A stretch of DNA of 64,000 bases from NCBI RefSeq assembly GCF_001270065.2, contig NZ_LFYT02000002.1, positions 1-64,000 on the forward strand, read 5' to 3'. Source of the DNA: Limnohabitans planktonicus II-D5 (lineage in GTDB: Bacteria > Pseudomonadota > Gammaproteobacteria > Burkholderiales > Burkholderiaceae_C). The notes under the pieces were generated by a model. It saw only the letters and a program-made list of their open reading frames with translations, was not told where the DNA came from and ran no database searches. The position numbers and the translations under genes were made by a program. This document shows positions 8,242 to 17,456 of the stretch, piece after piece; position 1 is the first letter of the stretch, and every line of letters begins with the position of its first letter.

Positions 8242-9522
8242 ATGAGTTTGTACAAAAAAAGATCGGCACCGATTCGAATCGCGCTGTCGGTCATGACCCT
8301 GAGTGGCTTGGTGCTGACGGCCCAAGCACAAGGCACATCCGCCGCCGCGTTGAGTGGCTCGGTGTCCTTGAAAGATGTTTTCGAAACGGCGTGGCAAAGG
8401 CAACCCGAGGCGCACGCGCTTCAATCGCGTCGCGATGCCGCCCTGGCCCAGGCCAAAGCCGCGTCGATGCTGTCCCCCGAGCCGCCCTCGCTGGAGATAA
8501 GTCAGCGATCAGACCGGATGACAGGCAACAGCGGTGCGCGGGAAGCTGAGGTGGGTATCGCCGTTCCCATTTGGCTACCCGGGCAACGCACAGCCAGTGC
8601 CGATCTGGCGCAAGCTGAAATCTCGTTGGTTGAGCGCAAGCTGCTCGCCTCACAACTGCGGCTCGCTTCTTCCGTCAGGGATGCTTGGTGGGGCTGGTTG
8701 CGAGCTCGCGTCGATGCTGAACTGGCGAGCGAACAACTGGCCAATGCACAACGTATCGCCGCTGATGTAGCCAAACGGACCAACGCGGGTGATCTGGCAA
8801 AGTCCGACCAGCATCAAGCCGAAGGCGCTGTCGCTGCGGCCCAAGCGCATGCCGCCCAAGCTCAAGCTGCATCTGCCGCAGCCTTGGCACAAGTGATGGC
8901 GCTAACAGGCAGGACGGCACCGGCAGACTTGAAAGTCAACGCGGCGGTGGAGCCAACGCCAGATTCGACCCCACATACGGGTGCGTCAGTGGGGCATCCC
9001 TTGTTGGCTGAACTGGAGGATCGCATCACGATGGCCGAGCGGACGGCTCAGCTGATCAGCGCCCAGAGGCGATCCAACCCGGAACTCACGGTGGCCACCA
9101 CGCGCGGCCGTGGGGCATTTGGAGAACGCTATGGCCAGACTGTGCTGATTGGCATTCGCGTGCCCTTGGGTGCAGGCCCTAGGCATGACGCCCGTCTTGC
9201 GACTGCACAAGCCGAAGCGATAGAAGTGCAGTCACAACTGGTCCTCGAGCAGGCGCGCATTCAAGCCGACAAACAAGGCGCTGCTGCTCGTCTGGAGGCC
9301 GCACGCACTCAACTTGATGCTGCGCAGCGACGAGCCCAGCTGGCCAACGAGTCCCGCAGCTTTTTTGACAAGTCGTTCAGGCTGGGCGAGTCGGATCTGC
9401 CCACCCGCTTGCGCATTGAAGCAGAGGCTGCAGAGGCCGCGAGACAAGCCGCTCGAAGCCGAATTGACCTGGCCTCCGCCATTTCGGCATTGCGGCAGTC
9501 CTTGGGCCTGCTGCCTCAGTGA
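8242..9522 (+). CDS. czcC: CzcC-like outer-membrane efflux factor (TolC family)
   Basis: A 426-residue TolC-family protein, the outer-membrane channel of an HME-RND pump. A signal sequence ends around ALTAQAQG. Two repeated alpha-helical hairpins follow, rich in Ala/Gln/Arg (for example AEGAVAAAQAHAAQAQAASA and its counterpart near residue 350), separated by beta segments. SVSLKDVFETAWQRQPE and the terminal ASAISALRQSLGLLP are typical of CzcC. GGAG stands before the ATG. It precedes the adaptor and pump genes in the same direction, so the three probably form one operon. Confidence 0.88.
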   Translation: MSLYKKRSAPIRIALSVMTLSGLVLTAQAQGTSAAALSGSVSLKDVFETAWQRQPEAHALQSRRDAALAQAKAASMLSPEPPSLEISQRSDRMTGNSGAREAEVGIAVPIWLPGQRTASADLAQAEISLVERKLLASQLRLASSVRDAWWGWLRARVDAELASEQLANAQRIAADVAKRTNAGDLAKSDQHQAEGAVAAAQAHAAQAQAASAAALAQVMALTGRTAPADLKVNAAVEPTPDSTPHTGASVGHPLLAELEDRITMAERTAQLISAQRRSNPELTVATTRGRGAFGERYGQTVLIGIRVPLGAGPRHDARLATAQAEAIEVQSQLVLEQARIQADKQGAAARLEAARTQLDAAQRRAQLANESRSFFDKSFRLGESDLPTRLRIEAEAAEAARQAARSRIDLASAISALRQSLGLLPQ

Positions 9523-9554
9523 TGCTGACACCCCTCAAAAATTCAAGGAACATC

Positions 9555-10091
9555 ATGAAGATCATTCATTCAACAGTCGCCACCTTTATGGCGCTGATAT
9601 TCACATTACTCAGTCCTATGGCCATTGCCGGTGCGGGTCACGACCATGGAGAAGCTGCTCCACAAGCGCATGGGACAGCACTGCCGCGTTTCGTCGCGGT
9701 TTCAGAGGATCTGGAAATGGTTGGCATCGTCAATGGCAAGCAGCTGACGATTTTCCTGGACCGTTTTACAGACAACAGTCCGGTTAATGACGCTCAAATT
9801 GACATTGACATCGAAGGCCGCAAATACAAAGCTGAAAAACACGGCGTAGGTGAATACGAAGTCATCCTCAAGGACACGCTCAAACCTGGCGTCATTGCCA
9901 TCACCGCAACCATTCAGGCCGGTGAACTGAACGACCTGCTGACTGGCGAACTCGATTTGCACGAGGACGAAGATGAACCTGTCAGTGGTTCTTCTTGGAA
10001 AGGCATCGCCCTGTGGATCGGCGGGGGGTTATTGGCCCTGATGGCATTAGGCGCGATCGTTCGCTTTCGTCAACAAGCTCGTACGGCCTAA
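9555..10091 (+). CDS. Membrane-anchored periplasmic protein with a metal-site-like N-terminus, function unknown
   Basis: I do not recognise a named family. The 178-residue protein has a signal peptide (MKIIHSTVATFMALIFTLLS), then AGAGHDHGEAAPQAHG, a likely metal-binding His cluster. A beta-rich domain of about 100 residues follows (ERDS-like strands such as LTIFLDRFTD and AEKHGVGEYEVIL), then an acidic DEDEDEPV stretch and one C-terminal transmembrane helix. AAGGAAC precedes the ATG. It lies between czcC and czcB, so it probably assists the adaptor in metal capture or delivery. CzcB starts with a similar HDHG motif. Confidence 0.65.
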   Translation: MKIIHSTVATFMALIFTLLSPMAIAGAGHDHGEAAPQAHGTALPRFVAVSEDLEMVGIVNGKQLTIFLDRFTDNSPVNDAQIDIDIEGRKYKAEKHGVGEYEVILKDTLKPGVIAITATIQAGELNDLLTGELDLHEDEDEPVSGSSWKGIALWIGGGLLALMALGAIVRFRQQARTA

Positions 10092-10102
10092 GGAGCCTCA
10101 GC

Positions 10103-11233
10103 ATGAAAACAATCAACACTTCAAAAAAACGCCACTGGATGGCACTGGCCACTGCTTTGACCCTTGCAGGTGCTGCGCTGCCTACGTACGCGGGCGAAGG
10201 CCATGACCACGGCGCTGCGCCTGCGACGGCCAATGCCAATGGTCCACAGCGCATGGCCGATGGCAGCGTGTTTCTGCCCAAACCAGCCCAACGCCAACTG
10301 AATGTGCGCACGATGGTGGTGGAAACCGCTGAGGTGCCACGCGCCTTTGAACTCAATGGTCAGGTACTGATGGACCCCAACGCTGGGGGCAAAGTCCAGC
10401 CCATCAACGCCGGACGCATAGAACCCGGCCCCAATGGCTTGCCCAACGCAGGGCAAACCGTCAAGAAGGGTCAGGTATTGGCCTACGTGGTCCCTGCGGT
10501 CGCCCCCCTGGAGCGGGCCAGCCAGTTGACTCAATTGGCCGAATTTCGCGCTGCCAAAGCGCTTGCTGAAAAGCGTTTGGCACGTTTGCGCGAGTTATCA
10601 GATACCGTACCGCGCAAGGAAGTGGAAGCCGCAGAGAGTGATGTGCTCAGCCTGACCGACCGCATGTCGGCCGTTGGTGGCGGCCTCAGCAGCAAAGAAG
10701 CACTGGTCGCGCCCGTTTCTGGCGTGATTGCCTCGGCGCATGTCGTGGCAGGCCAAGTGGTGGACACGCGGGAATTGATTTTTGAAATTGTCGACCCGAA
10801 GCGGCTGCGCATTGAAGCCTTGGCTTTTGATATCTCAGTGGCCAACAACATCGGCGGTGCCACATTGGCTGTCGGCGACCAGCGCACGCCACTGGTTTTC
10901 ATGGGTGCAGCGCGCAGTTTGCGCGAGCAAGCGCTGCCGCTGAACTTCCAAGTGCAAAGCCCGGAACTACTAGGTCTGGCCGTTGGACAGCCCGTCAAAG
11001 TCTATGTGCAGTCCAAGCAAAAGACACAGGGTATTGCGGTCCCCCAGTCGGCACTGATGAAAAACGCTGCTAATCAGAACGTTGTGTGGGTCAAGTCTGC
11101 AGCTGAGCAGTTTGAACCCCGCACGGTGACGTTCGAGCCCCTGGATGGAGCGCGTGTCACGGTGATCTCGGGCTTGAAGTCTGGCGATCGTGTGGCGACC
11201 CAAGGTGCCACGCTCATCAATCAAGTCCGGTAA
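10103..11233 (+). CDS. czcB: CzcB-like periplasmic adaptor (membrane fusion protein)
   Basis: A 376-residue HME-RND adaptor. A signal peptide ends near PTYAGEG, then HDHG and a linker, the barrel-sandwich half-motifs GRIEPGPNGLPNAGQTVKKGQ and APVSGVIASAHVVAGQVV, an intervening alpha-hairpin (about 150-200), a beta barrel, and the membrane-proximal domain ending GLKSGDRVATQGATLINQV. It joins the outer-membrane factor to the inner-membrane pump and may pass metal to it. AAGGAG lies five bases before the ATG at 10103. An upstream frame extension reads through the previous gene and is rejected. Confidence 0.9.
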   Translation: MKTINTSKKRHWMALATALTLAGAALPTYAGEGHDHGAAPATANANGPQRMADGSVFLPKPAQRQLNVRTMVVETAEVPRAFELNGQVLMDPNAGGKVQPINAGRIEPGPNGLPNAGQTVKKGQVLAYVVPAVAPLERASQLTQLAEFRAAKALAEKRLARLRELSDTVPRKEVEAAESDVLSLTDRMSAVGGGLSSKEALVAPVSGVIASAHVVAGQVVDTRELIFEIVDPKRLRIEALAFDISVANNIGGATLAVGDQRTPLVFMGAARSLREQALPLNFQVQSPELLGLAVGQPVKVYVQSKQKTQGIAVPQSALMKNAANQNVVWVKSAAEQFEPRTVTFEPLDGARVTVISGLKSGDRVATQGATLINQVR

Positions 11234-11245
11234 AGGGGTCACGAT

Positions 11246-14200
11246 ATGTTCAAGTGGCTTCTCGAAAATAGCCTGACCAACCGGCTTCTGGTGTTGATAG
11301 CGGGTGCCGTATTGATGGCTTACGGGGCATTCACATTGTCTCGAACGCCAGTCGATGTCTTTCCCGACCTCAACAAACCTACTGTGACGATCATGACCGA
11401 GGCGGGTGGCATGGCGCCCGAAGAGGTCGAGCAACTGATTACCTTTCCTCTGGAGACGGCCATGAATGGCTTGCCTGGGGTCGAATCGGTTCGTTCTACT
11501 TCCTCTGCTGGCCTGTCCTTTTTGTATGTCACCTTCAACTGGGACACAGAGATTTTTCGGGCACGCCAACTGGTGTCTGAACGTCTCTCGTCCATGGAAG
11601 AAGGTTTGGCTGCCGGGGTGATACCCCGCATGGGACCGATCAGCTCCATCATGGGTGAGATCATGCAGATCGCTATTCCTGTCGATCCGCAGAAAATCTC
11701 CCCTATGGCGGTGCGTGAGTACGCCGACTGGGTGCTCCGGCCGCGACTCTTGTCCATACCGGGTGTCGCACAGATCATTCCCATTGGCGGCGAAGTGCGT
11801 CAGTTTCAGGTGCAGCCCAACACAGCGCGCCTGTCGGACTTGGGTATCTCCTTGGACCAGTTGGAGTCGGCGTTGCGCGGGTTTTCGGCCAACACCTCGG
11901 GGGGGTTTCTGGAACTCAACGGGCGCGAGTACCTGATTCGAAATCTTGGTCGCACTTCACGCCTGGAGGACTTGCGCAATCTGGCCATCACCGCCAAGAA
12001 CGGTCAGCCCATCTTGTTGCGCCAGATCGCTGAGGTCACTTTTGCCGCAGCCATCAAACGTGGGGATGCCGGCTTTGAGGGCAAGCCCGCCGTGATTCTG
12101 GGCGTTCAAAAGCAACCCACCGCTGACACGACCCGTTTGACACAGTCGATTGAAGAAGCGATTACGGATCTCAAGGCATCCCTTCCTGAGGGGATGGAGG
12201 CACCCCGTGTGACCTTCCGCCAGGCCAGCTTCATTGAGGCGTCGATCTCGACGCTGCAAGGCAAGTTGATCGGTGCGTCGCTGTTTGTGGCCGCGATCCT
12301 TTTCTTCTTCTTGGGCACAGTTCGACCCACCATCATCGCGCTCACCGCCATCCCAGTGTCCATCTTCATCACGGCACTGGTGTTCAAGTATTTTGGCTTG
12401 TCGATCAACACCATGACGCTGGGGGGGCTGGCGATTGCCATTGGCGGACTGGTGGACGATGCCGTGGTGGATGTGGAAAACATCTTGCGGCGCATGAAAG
12501 AAGACCGTGCCAAGGACCCCAGTCAGCGCCTGTCGCTGCTCGCGCTCGTGGCCAAGGCGTCCATGGAAGTCCGCTCGGCGATCCTCTATGCGACGGTGAT
12601 CATCGTGCTGGTCTTCCTGCCGCTTTTTGCTTTGCCGGGCCTGGAAGGCAAGTTGTTTGTGCCGCTGGGCATTGCCTTCATCATCTCGACACTGGCCTCT
12701 TTGTTGGTGTCGGTAACGATGACGCCGGTGCTGAGCTACTACCTCTTGCCGGGCATGAAAAACCTGGACCATGGCGACACCAAAGTGCTGGCATGGCTCA
12801 AGCAAGGCTACAAAGGCAGTTTGCAAAAAGTGCTGGACAAGCCACGCGTGGCGATAACCAGTGCATGTGTGGCGGTGGTGTTGGCTGCGGCGGCTGTTCC
12901 GTTTTTTCCGACCACCTTCTTGCCTCCTTTTAATGAAGGCACCTTGCTGGTGGGCATACGGCTGAACCCGGGCGTGACCTTGACCGAGTCCTCTGACCTG
13001 GCGCGCCAGGCCGAAGTGCTGGTCAAGCAGGTGCCCGAAGTGCTGCATGTGGGCAGGCGCAGCGGACGTGCTGAACTGGATGAGCATGCCGAAGGTGTTC
13101 ATGTCAGCGAATTGGACGTGGGCATCAAACCCTCAGGCGAGTTGACGCGCTCAATGGATGAGGTCCGTGCCGACATCCGTGCACGCTTGGTCAACCTGCC
13201 TGCTTCGATTGAGGTGGGGCAACCCATCTCACACCGCATCGACCACATGCTGTCTGGGGTGCGCTCCCAAATCGCCATCAAGATTTTTGGCGAAGACCTG
13301 GACGTGCTGCGCGGGCAAGCCGATGCGCTGCGCTCACGGCTGTCAGGTATCGAGGGCATAGCTGACCTGCAAATCGAAAAACAAGTTCTTGCACCCCAGA
13401 TCAAGGTACGGTTGGACTATGCGGCAGCGGCGCAATACGGCCTGTCTGGCGCGCAAGTGCTTGCCACACTGCAGACCCTGGTGGAAGGTGAACGTGTCAC
13501 GCAAATCATGGAGGGAGGTCGCCGCTTTGCGTTGGTTGTGCGTTTACCAGAATCCGCACGATCGCTGGAAGGCTTGGGCCAGGTGTTGATCGAAACACCC
13601 TCGGGCAGAATTCCGCTGTCCAAAATCGCAACGATTGAAGACGCCGATGGTCCCAACCAAATCAGTCGGGACAACGGCAAGCGGCGTATCGTGATTTCTG
13701 CCAACGCTTCGGGCCGCCCATTGTCAGAAGTTGTGGCCGACATACGCAAAGTGACGGCGGATTCTCGATTGCCAGAGGGCTACTTCATCACCCTTGGAGG
13801 ACAGTTTCAGGCGCAAGAAGAAGCCTCGCGCCTGATCTCTTTGCTCTCGGTGGTCTCTGTGGTGTTGATGTTTGTGGTGCTTTACAGCCGCTACAAGTCT
13901 GCCGTTTTGTCGGCCTTGATCATGGTGAACATTCCCTTGGCGCTCGTGGGTGCCGTGTTGGGTCTTTGGCTGTCAGGTCAGCCCTTGTCGGTGGCCGCCC
14001 TGGTCGGGTTCATCACGCTGGCGGGCATTTCGGTGCGCAACGGCATTTTGAAGGTCAGTCATTACATCAACCTGATGCGCTTTGAGGGAGAGTCCTTCAC
14101 CAAGCCCATGATCTTGCGCGGTTCGATGGAACGTTTGAGCCCGGTGTTGATGACAGCCTTGGTGACTGCCTTCGCATTGGCACCCTTGCTCTTCGAGGCC

Positions 14201-14365
14201 GAACGCCCCGGCACCGAAATTTTGCACCCGGTCGCCGTGGTGATTTTCTCGGGCTTGATCAGCTCGACGCTGCTCGACACCTTTCTGACGCCTGCCATGT
14301 TTTGGCTCTTTGGCCGCAAACCTGCCGAGGCGCTTTTGCAAGACAAAGATGCTGAAGCATTCTGA
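11246..14365 (+). CDS. czcA: HME-RND metal efflux pump, CzcA/CusA-type, substrate uncertain
   Basis: A 1039-residue proton-driven RND pump with 12 predicted transmembrane helices and two large periplasmic loops. The start MFKWLLENSLTNRLLVL and the TPVDVFPDLNKPTVTI segment are typical. In TM4 the motif is AIAIGGLVDDAVVDVEN: Asp404 and Glu411 are kept, but the position of CzcA Asp402 is Ala398, as in CusA-type pumps, and an extra Asp405 follows. The name czcA is therefore by cluster context. The pump should accept periplasmic metal from CzcB and expel it through CzcC. It starts 12 bases after czcB ends. Confidence 0.85.
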   Translation: MFKWLLENSLTNRLLVLIAGAVLMAYGAFTLSRTPVDVFPDLNKPTVTIMTEAGGMAPEEVEQLITFPLETAMNGLPGVESVRSTSSAGLSFLYVTFNWDTEIFRARQLVSERLSSMEEGLAAGVIPRMGPISSIMGEIMQIAIPVDPQKISPMAVREYADWVLRPRLLSIPGVAQIIPIGGEVRQFQVQPNTARLSDLGISLDQLESALRGFSANTSGGFLELNGREYLIRNLGRTSRLEDLRNLAITAKNGQPILLRQIAEVTFAAAIKRGDAGFEGKPAVILGVQKQPTADTTRLTQSIEEAITDLKASLPEGMEAPRVTFRQASFIEASISTLQGKLIGASLFVAAILFFFLGTVRPTIIALTAIPVSIFITALVFKYFGLSINTMTLGGLAIAIGGLVDDAVVDVENILRRMKEDRAKDPSQRLSLLALVAKASMEVRSAILYATVIIVLVFLPLFALPGLEGKLFVPLGIAFIISTLASLLVSVTMTPVLSYYLLPGMKNLDHGDTKVLAWLKQGYKGSLQKVLDKPRVAITSACVAVVLAAAAVPFFPTTFLPPFNEGTLLVGIRLNPGVTLTESSDLARQAEVLVKQVPEVLHVGRRSGRAELDEHAEGVHVSELDVGIKPSGELTRSMDEVRADIRARLVNLPASIEVGQPISHRIDHMLSGVRSQIAIKIFGEDLDVLRGQADALRSRLSGIEGIADLQIEKQVLAPQIKVRLDYAAAAQYGLSGAQVLATLQTLVEGERVTQIMEGGRRFALVVRLPESARSLEGLGQVLIETPSGRIPLSKIATIEDADGPNQISRDNGKRRIVISANASGRPLSEVVADIRKVTADSRLPEGYFITLGGQFQAQEEASRLISLLSVVSVVLMFVVLYSRYKSAVLSALIMVNIPLALVGAVLGLWLSGQPLSVAALVGFITLAGISVRNGILKVSHYINLMRFEGESFTKPMILRGSMERLSPVLMTALVTAFALAPLLFEAERPGTEILHPVAVVIFSGLISSTLLDTFLTPAMFWLFGRKPAEALLQDKDAEAF

Positions 14366-14414
14366 CCATTCATTCGTTTCTTCAACCTCAACCAAAACCT
14401 CAAAAGGACATCTC

Positions 14415-14789
14415 ATGAAATTCCATACGCTCTTGATCACATCGTCGCTTTTTCTCAGCGGACTCGCATGGGCAGGGCCACACGATGCGGATCACAAACC
14501 CATGCAAGGTGGTGTTTTGACCACCGTCAAGGATGTTGACTACGAACTGGTCGCCAAACCTGATGTGCTGCAGTTGTTCGTGCGTGACCATGGCAAACCC
14601 GTTGACGTGAGTAAAACGACGGCAAAAGTCACACTGCTTTCTGGCGCTGACAAGCAAGAAGTTGAGTTGAAACCAACAGGCGACAAGCTTGAAGCCAAAG
14701 GTAGCTTCAAGGTAGCTCCTGGGACAAAGGTTGTTGCTCAATTCAGTTCAGCTGGGAAAACCACTTCTGCACGTTTTGTTCTGAAATGA
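14415..14789 (+). CDS. Small periplasmic protein of the metal cargo, function unknown
   Basis: A 124-residue secreted protein with signal peptide MKFHTLLITSSLFLSGLAWA, then GPHDADHKPMQGGV, which resembles a metal-site leader, and a beta-rich domain ending FKVAPGTKVVAQFSSAGKTT. I recognise no named family, but short proteins of this design commonly follow czcA in betaproteobacterial clusters. AAAAGGACA precedes the ATG at 14415, 49 bases after the pump gene. It probably binds metal or protects periplasmic targets; this is inference. Confidence 0.7.
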   Translation: MKFHTLLITSSLFLSGLAWAGPHDADHKPMQGGVLTTVKDVDYELVAKPDVLQLFVRDHGKPVDVSKTTAKVTLLSGADKQEVELKPTGDKLEAKGSFKVAPGTKVVAQFSSAGKTTSARFVLK

Positions 14790-14847
14790 GGCGTTTACAA
14801 CTTACTTGTTTTTGCCACAAATGGTGGATCAATTTTGGGAAAATATT

Positions 14848-15375
14848 ATGAAAACTTGGATTACTAAAACAATCGTCGTCTCAGCTTGCGTACTTGGAAT
14901 CGCGGGCTGCGCTTCACCGGTTGATCGAATCGCTGAGAAGCCGCATTGCCATACGGATCGAGGAAGAAATGCTTACTGCACCAAAGATCCTGCACCCAGC
15001 ATTGCCAAAGATGATGAAGCAAAGTTGTTTGCCTCAGTGCCTGAAGCTCTGACGGTTTACGTCGTGCGTTATTGGGGCGACGGACATCATCCGTTGGACA
15101 TTTCTGTGGATGGTGGCGCAGCGATGGAGACTGTTCCAAACTCCATGATTCGCCTGCGATTAAAAGAGGGGACTCATCAAATCACCTTCAATGTTGGAGG
15201 CAAGACCTTTGATCGAACAATTTCAGGTACGAAGGGGGAAGTTCAGTTACTAGGGATTACGGGTACCGATTGGATCTGGGGCAACTCTTCACATTGGTGG
15301 ACAGATGACTCAGTTGATCAACTCAAACGGCGCGCACTGCGTTCCCGTTTGATCAAAGACATCACTTTGCTTTGA
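14848..15375 (+). CDS. Predicted lipoprotein of the metal cargo, function unknown
   Basis: A 175-residue lipoprotein with lipobox VLGIAGC after a short hydrophobic signal. The mature part includes EKPHCHTDRGRNAYC, a Cys/His group, a beta domain with DGHHPLDISVDGG, and a C-terminal helical tail rich in Arg. No domain is recognised. The ATG at 14848 gives the lipoprotein signal; the upstream codon at 14806 does not. It closes the metal-resistance cargo before the tni genes, which run in the opposite direction, and its base composition is lower in GC than the czc genes. Confidence 0.7.
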   Translation: MKTWITKTIVVSACVLGIAGCASPVDRIAEKPHCHTDRGRNAYCTKDPAPSIAKDDEAKLFASVPEALTVYVVRYWGDGHHPLDISVDGGAAMETVPNSMIRLRLKEGTHQITFNVGGKTFDRTISGTKGEVQLLGITGTDWIWGNSSHWWTDDSVDQLKRRALRSRLIKDITLL

Positions 15376-15386
15376 TGTTCTGGGGC

Positions 15387-15414
15387 CCCCGCCATGACTG
15401 TTTGTCATTGGCGG
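15387..15414. other. Stem-loop between cargo and tni genes, possible bidirectional terminator
   Basis: An imperfect hairpin, CCGCCATGAC with GTCATTGGCGG, lies between the convergent ends of the lipoprotein gene and tniQ. No T-run follows on either strand, so a Rho-independent terminator is doubtful. The remaining gap up to 15598 holds nothing else I can identify. Confidence 0.35.
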
Positions 15415-15598
15415 TGGGAGTGGCAGTGACGTTCATGGCGCAAACACTCAACACGCTTGGTTTCACAAACGCCTGCAATCAGCCTGAAGCTCAGGTTGAT
15501 GCAATATCCTTATCGTCCGCTTATGGCCTCTACCTCACCCTCAAGGCAGTGATAGATGACCGGGTCTGAATTGGCCATATTTCAACGAAATCATTTCG

Positions 15599-17452
15599 CT
15601 ATGAGACCAACCCATTCAACCGAAAGGCTTCGATACGACGATCTGATGCGCAAAATCCATGCCGATCAATTTCACGTTCACATAAATATTTATATTGATC
15701 AAAACTCCTACATACCGGACTCGAAATAGCCTTCAAAGGGTGAGCAAAATTATGCTCATCGTTGGAGAGCGAGAGGTTGTTCATCTTGCAAAATTGAGCA
15801 AATTGCAGGCGCATAAAACCGAACAGGTCGGATGTTCGGACTGAAAAGACTTGAATTTTGTAGTCAACCAACCGTAGGTAAAAGTACCCTCCTGAGTAGA
15901 CCAGGATTGATTTAATTCGTCGTCTGGGAGCGATGGACACATGGTGGATTTTCCAACCATCACAGAGTTCAACACTTGGCGCTGTGTGCCAACCATCACG
16001 CTCGGACCAAGTCAAACAAAGACCTGACCCACACTTTTCTTTCATCGCTTGGGCAAGGTTGTCATGATCCAAAACTCTTTGTGATTTGCTTCGTCCGATT
16101 TTTCGTGTCAATGCCAATGGCTCATCCACATAGCTTGTGAACTCCAGACTTCGTGCAGTAGGCCGGGTCACTGTGATCTGGAAAAGGTTCAATTGACGAA
16201 TGTCATCGGTTGACCAAGTGCATCGTCCCTGTCCGATCTTGTATTCAACAAATCGCTCTGCTTCTTTCCAAACTGCCAGGCAGTAAAGGCCAAAGACGTG
16301 ACTTTGGACCCATGATGAATATTCGGTTTTTGATGCTCTCTGAAGGTACTGCTCAAATCCAACGGACGCCTCGCCCAAGAACTCTGAAAATTTGCATCTG
16401 TACCACCCTCCTTCTGGGGGGAATTTCTTACGCTCATCCCAACGCCTTATGTCCACCGTCGGCTCAACGGTTCTGGCCCAAATCAGCTCTATGAATGCCA
16501 GACGAGCTTGCCGGTTGGATCGCAGCAGTGCTGCAATCGCCTCTGGCGTTATGCACTTTCTGAATTGCCACACCCAATAATCAGATCGCGGAACCACGTG
16601 CCGACGCAAATACCGCGCTACAGATTTGTAGACATCTGTTGGTACAAAACTCATTCTCCAAAAATCAGTGTGACCACCCTGCTCGAATCCCAGCCGAGGT
16701 TTATTTGGTAGCTCTCGAAATTCAATACTCTTAGTTCTGTAGGCGTAACGGTAATTAGGTGTTTCATATTTGATCAATGCATTCGGATATGCGATAGCTT
16801 GGATTTCACACAATTCTTTGAGTCGAATGACCCATTCTTCCTCGTGCAAAGCATCAAATTTTCTGTTCATGTACGAGGCCACATAAATGGCGCTCAACGA
16901 CGTCAACCAATCGGCAAGAGGCTTGAGTTTTTCGGTGTTGATCAAACGATGATCGTTTCCGTTCAAGCGCGCTGGATCGAAATACTTCAGGCTTGAACAT
17001 TGGCAAGTATTTGGATAGGCAAGAGACATGGCATTAACACGCTCTCCATCGTTCTTCATGCACGAACATTCGACGTGCAGAGGCTCCTCGTGGATCGGGC
17101 ACTGAGTAAGCAATTTCAGTGAAAAGAGCCTGGTGTGATATCCCAACTCCAAGCACTTTGGGCAGTAGCCGTTTTGGGGTGTGAACAAGAATTGCCAGCA
17201 GTATGGAATGAATCGATGATCACAAAATGAAAACAATTGAACTGGCTCACCCATCAGTCGAGCCAAAACCCGAAGATCAACATTTTGAACCGAACGGCTT
17301 TGACTCTGCGCACGTTTCGCCCTGGGTGAAAAATCTTCACTCAGTGGAAAGTCAGAAATTCTGAGTTTGTTCAAGTGGGCCAGTTTTCTTAAGGTCAGCC
17401 AAAGTGACGTGTAAGGCAACAGCGTGCCTGGCTTCCATGTCAGAGTTGTCAT
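15599..17452 (-). CDS. tniQ: TniQ/TnsD-like target-site protein, long form
   Basis: A 617-residue protein with the TniQ N-terminal architecture: PGTLLPYTSLWLTLRKLAHL, then a zinc-ribbon-like region YCPKCLELGYHTRLFSLKLL...CPIHEEPL, and a further Cys/His group in the HVECSC to CQCSS stretch. Typical TniQ of Tn5053 is shorter; this length approaches TnsD-type proteins, whose C-terminal part recognises DNA targets. The C-terminal 300 residues show no named domain. It is the third gene of tniA-tniB-tniQ, starting four bases after tniB ends. Role: selecting or directing the insertion target together with TniB. Confidence 0.85.
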   Translation of the reverse strand: MTTLTWKPGTLLPYTSLWLTLRKLAHLNKLRISDFPLSEDFSPRAKRAQSQSRSVQNVDLRVLARLMGEPVQLFSFCDHRFIPYCWQFLFTPQNGYCPKCLELGYHTRLFSLKLLTQCPIHEEPLHVECSCMKNDGERVNAMSLAYPNTCQCSSLKYFDPARLNGNDHRLINTEKLKPLADWLTSLSAIYVASYMNRKFDALHEEEWVIRLKELCEIQAIAYPNALIKYETPNYRYAYRTKSIEFRELPNKPRLGFEQGGHTDFWRMSFVPTDVYKSVARYLRRHVVPRSDYWVWQFRKCITPEAIAALLRSNRQARLAFIELIWARTVEPTVDIRRWDERKKFPPEGGWYRCKFSEFLGEASVGFEQYLQRASKTEYSSWVQSHVFGLYCLAVWKEAERFVEYKIGQGRCTWSTDDIRQLNLFQITVTRPTARSLEFTSYVDEPLALTRKIGRSKSQRVLDHDNLAQAMKEKCGSGLCLTWSERDGWHTAPSVELCDGWKIHHVSIAPRRRIKSILVYSGGYFYLRLVDYKIQVFSVRTSDLFGFMRLQFAQFCKMNNLSLSNDEHNFAHPLKAISSPVCRSFDQYKYLCEREIDRHGFCASDRRIEAFRLNGLVS

Positions 17453-17456
17453 GCGC

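Noticed and set aside
15372..15569. A 65-codon open frame after the lipoprotein gene
   Set aside because: No ribosome-binding site, no homology features, and it spans a hairpin between convergent genes.
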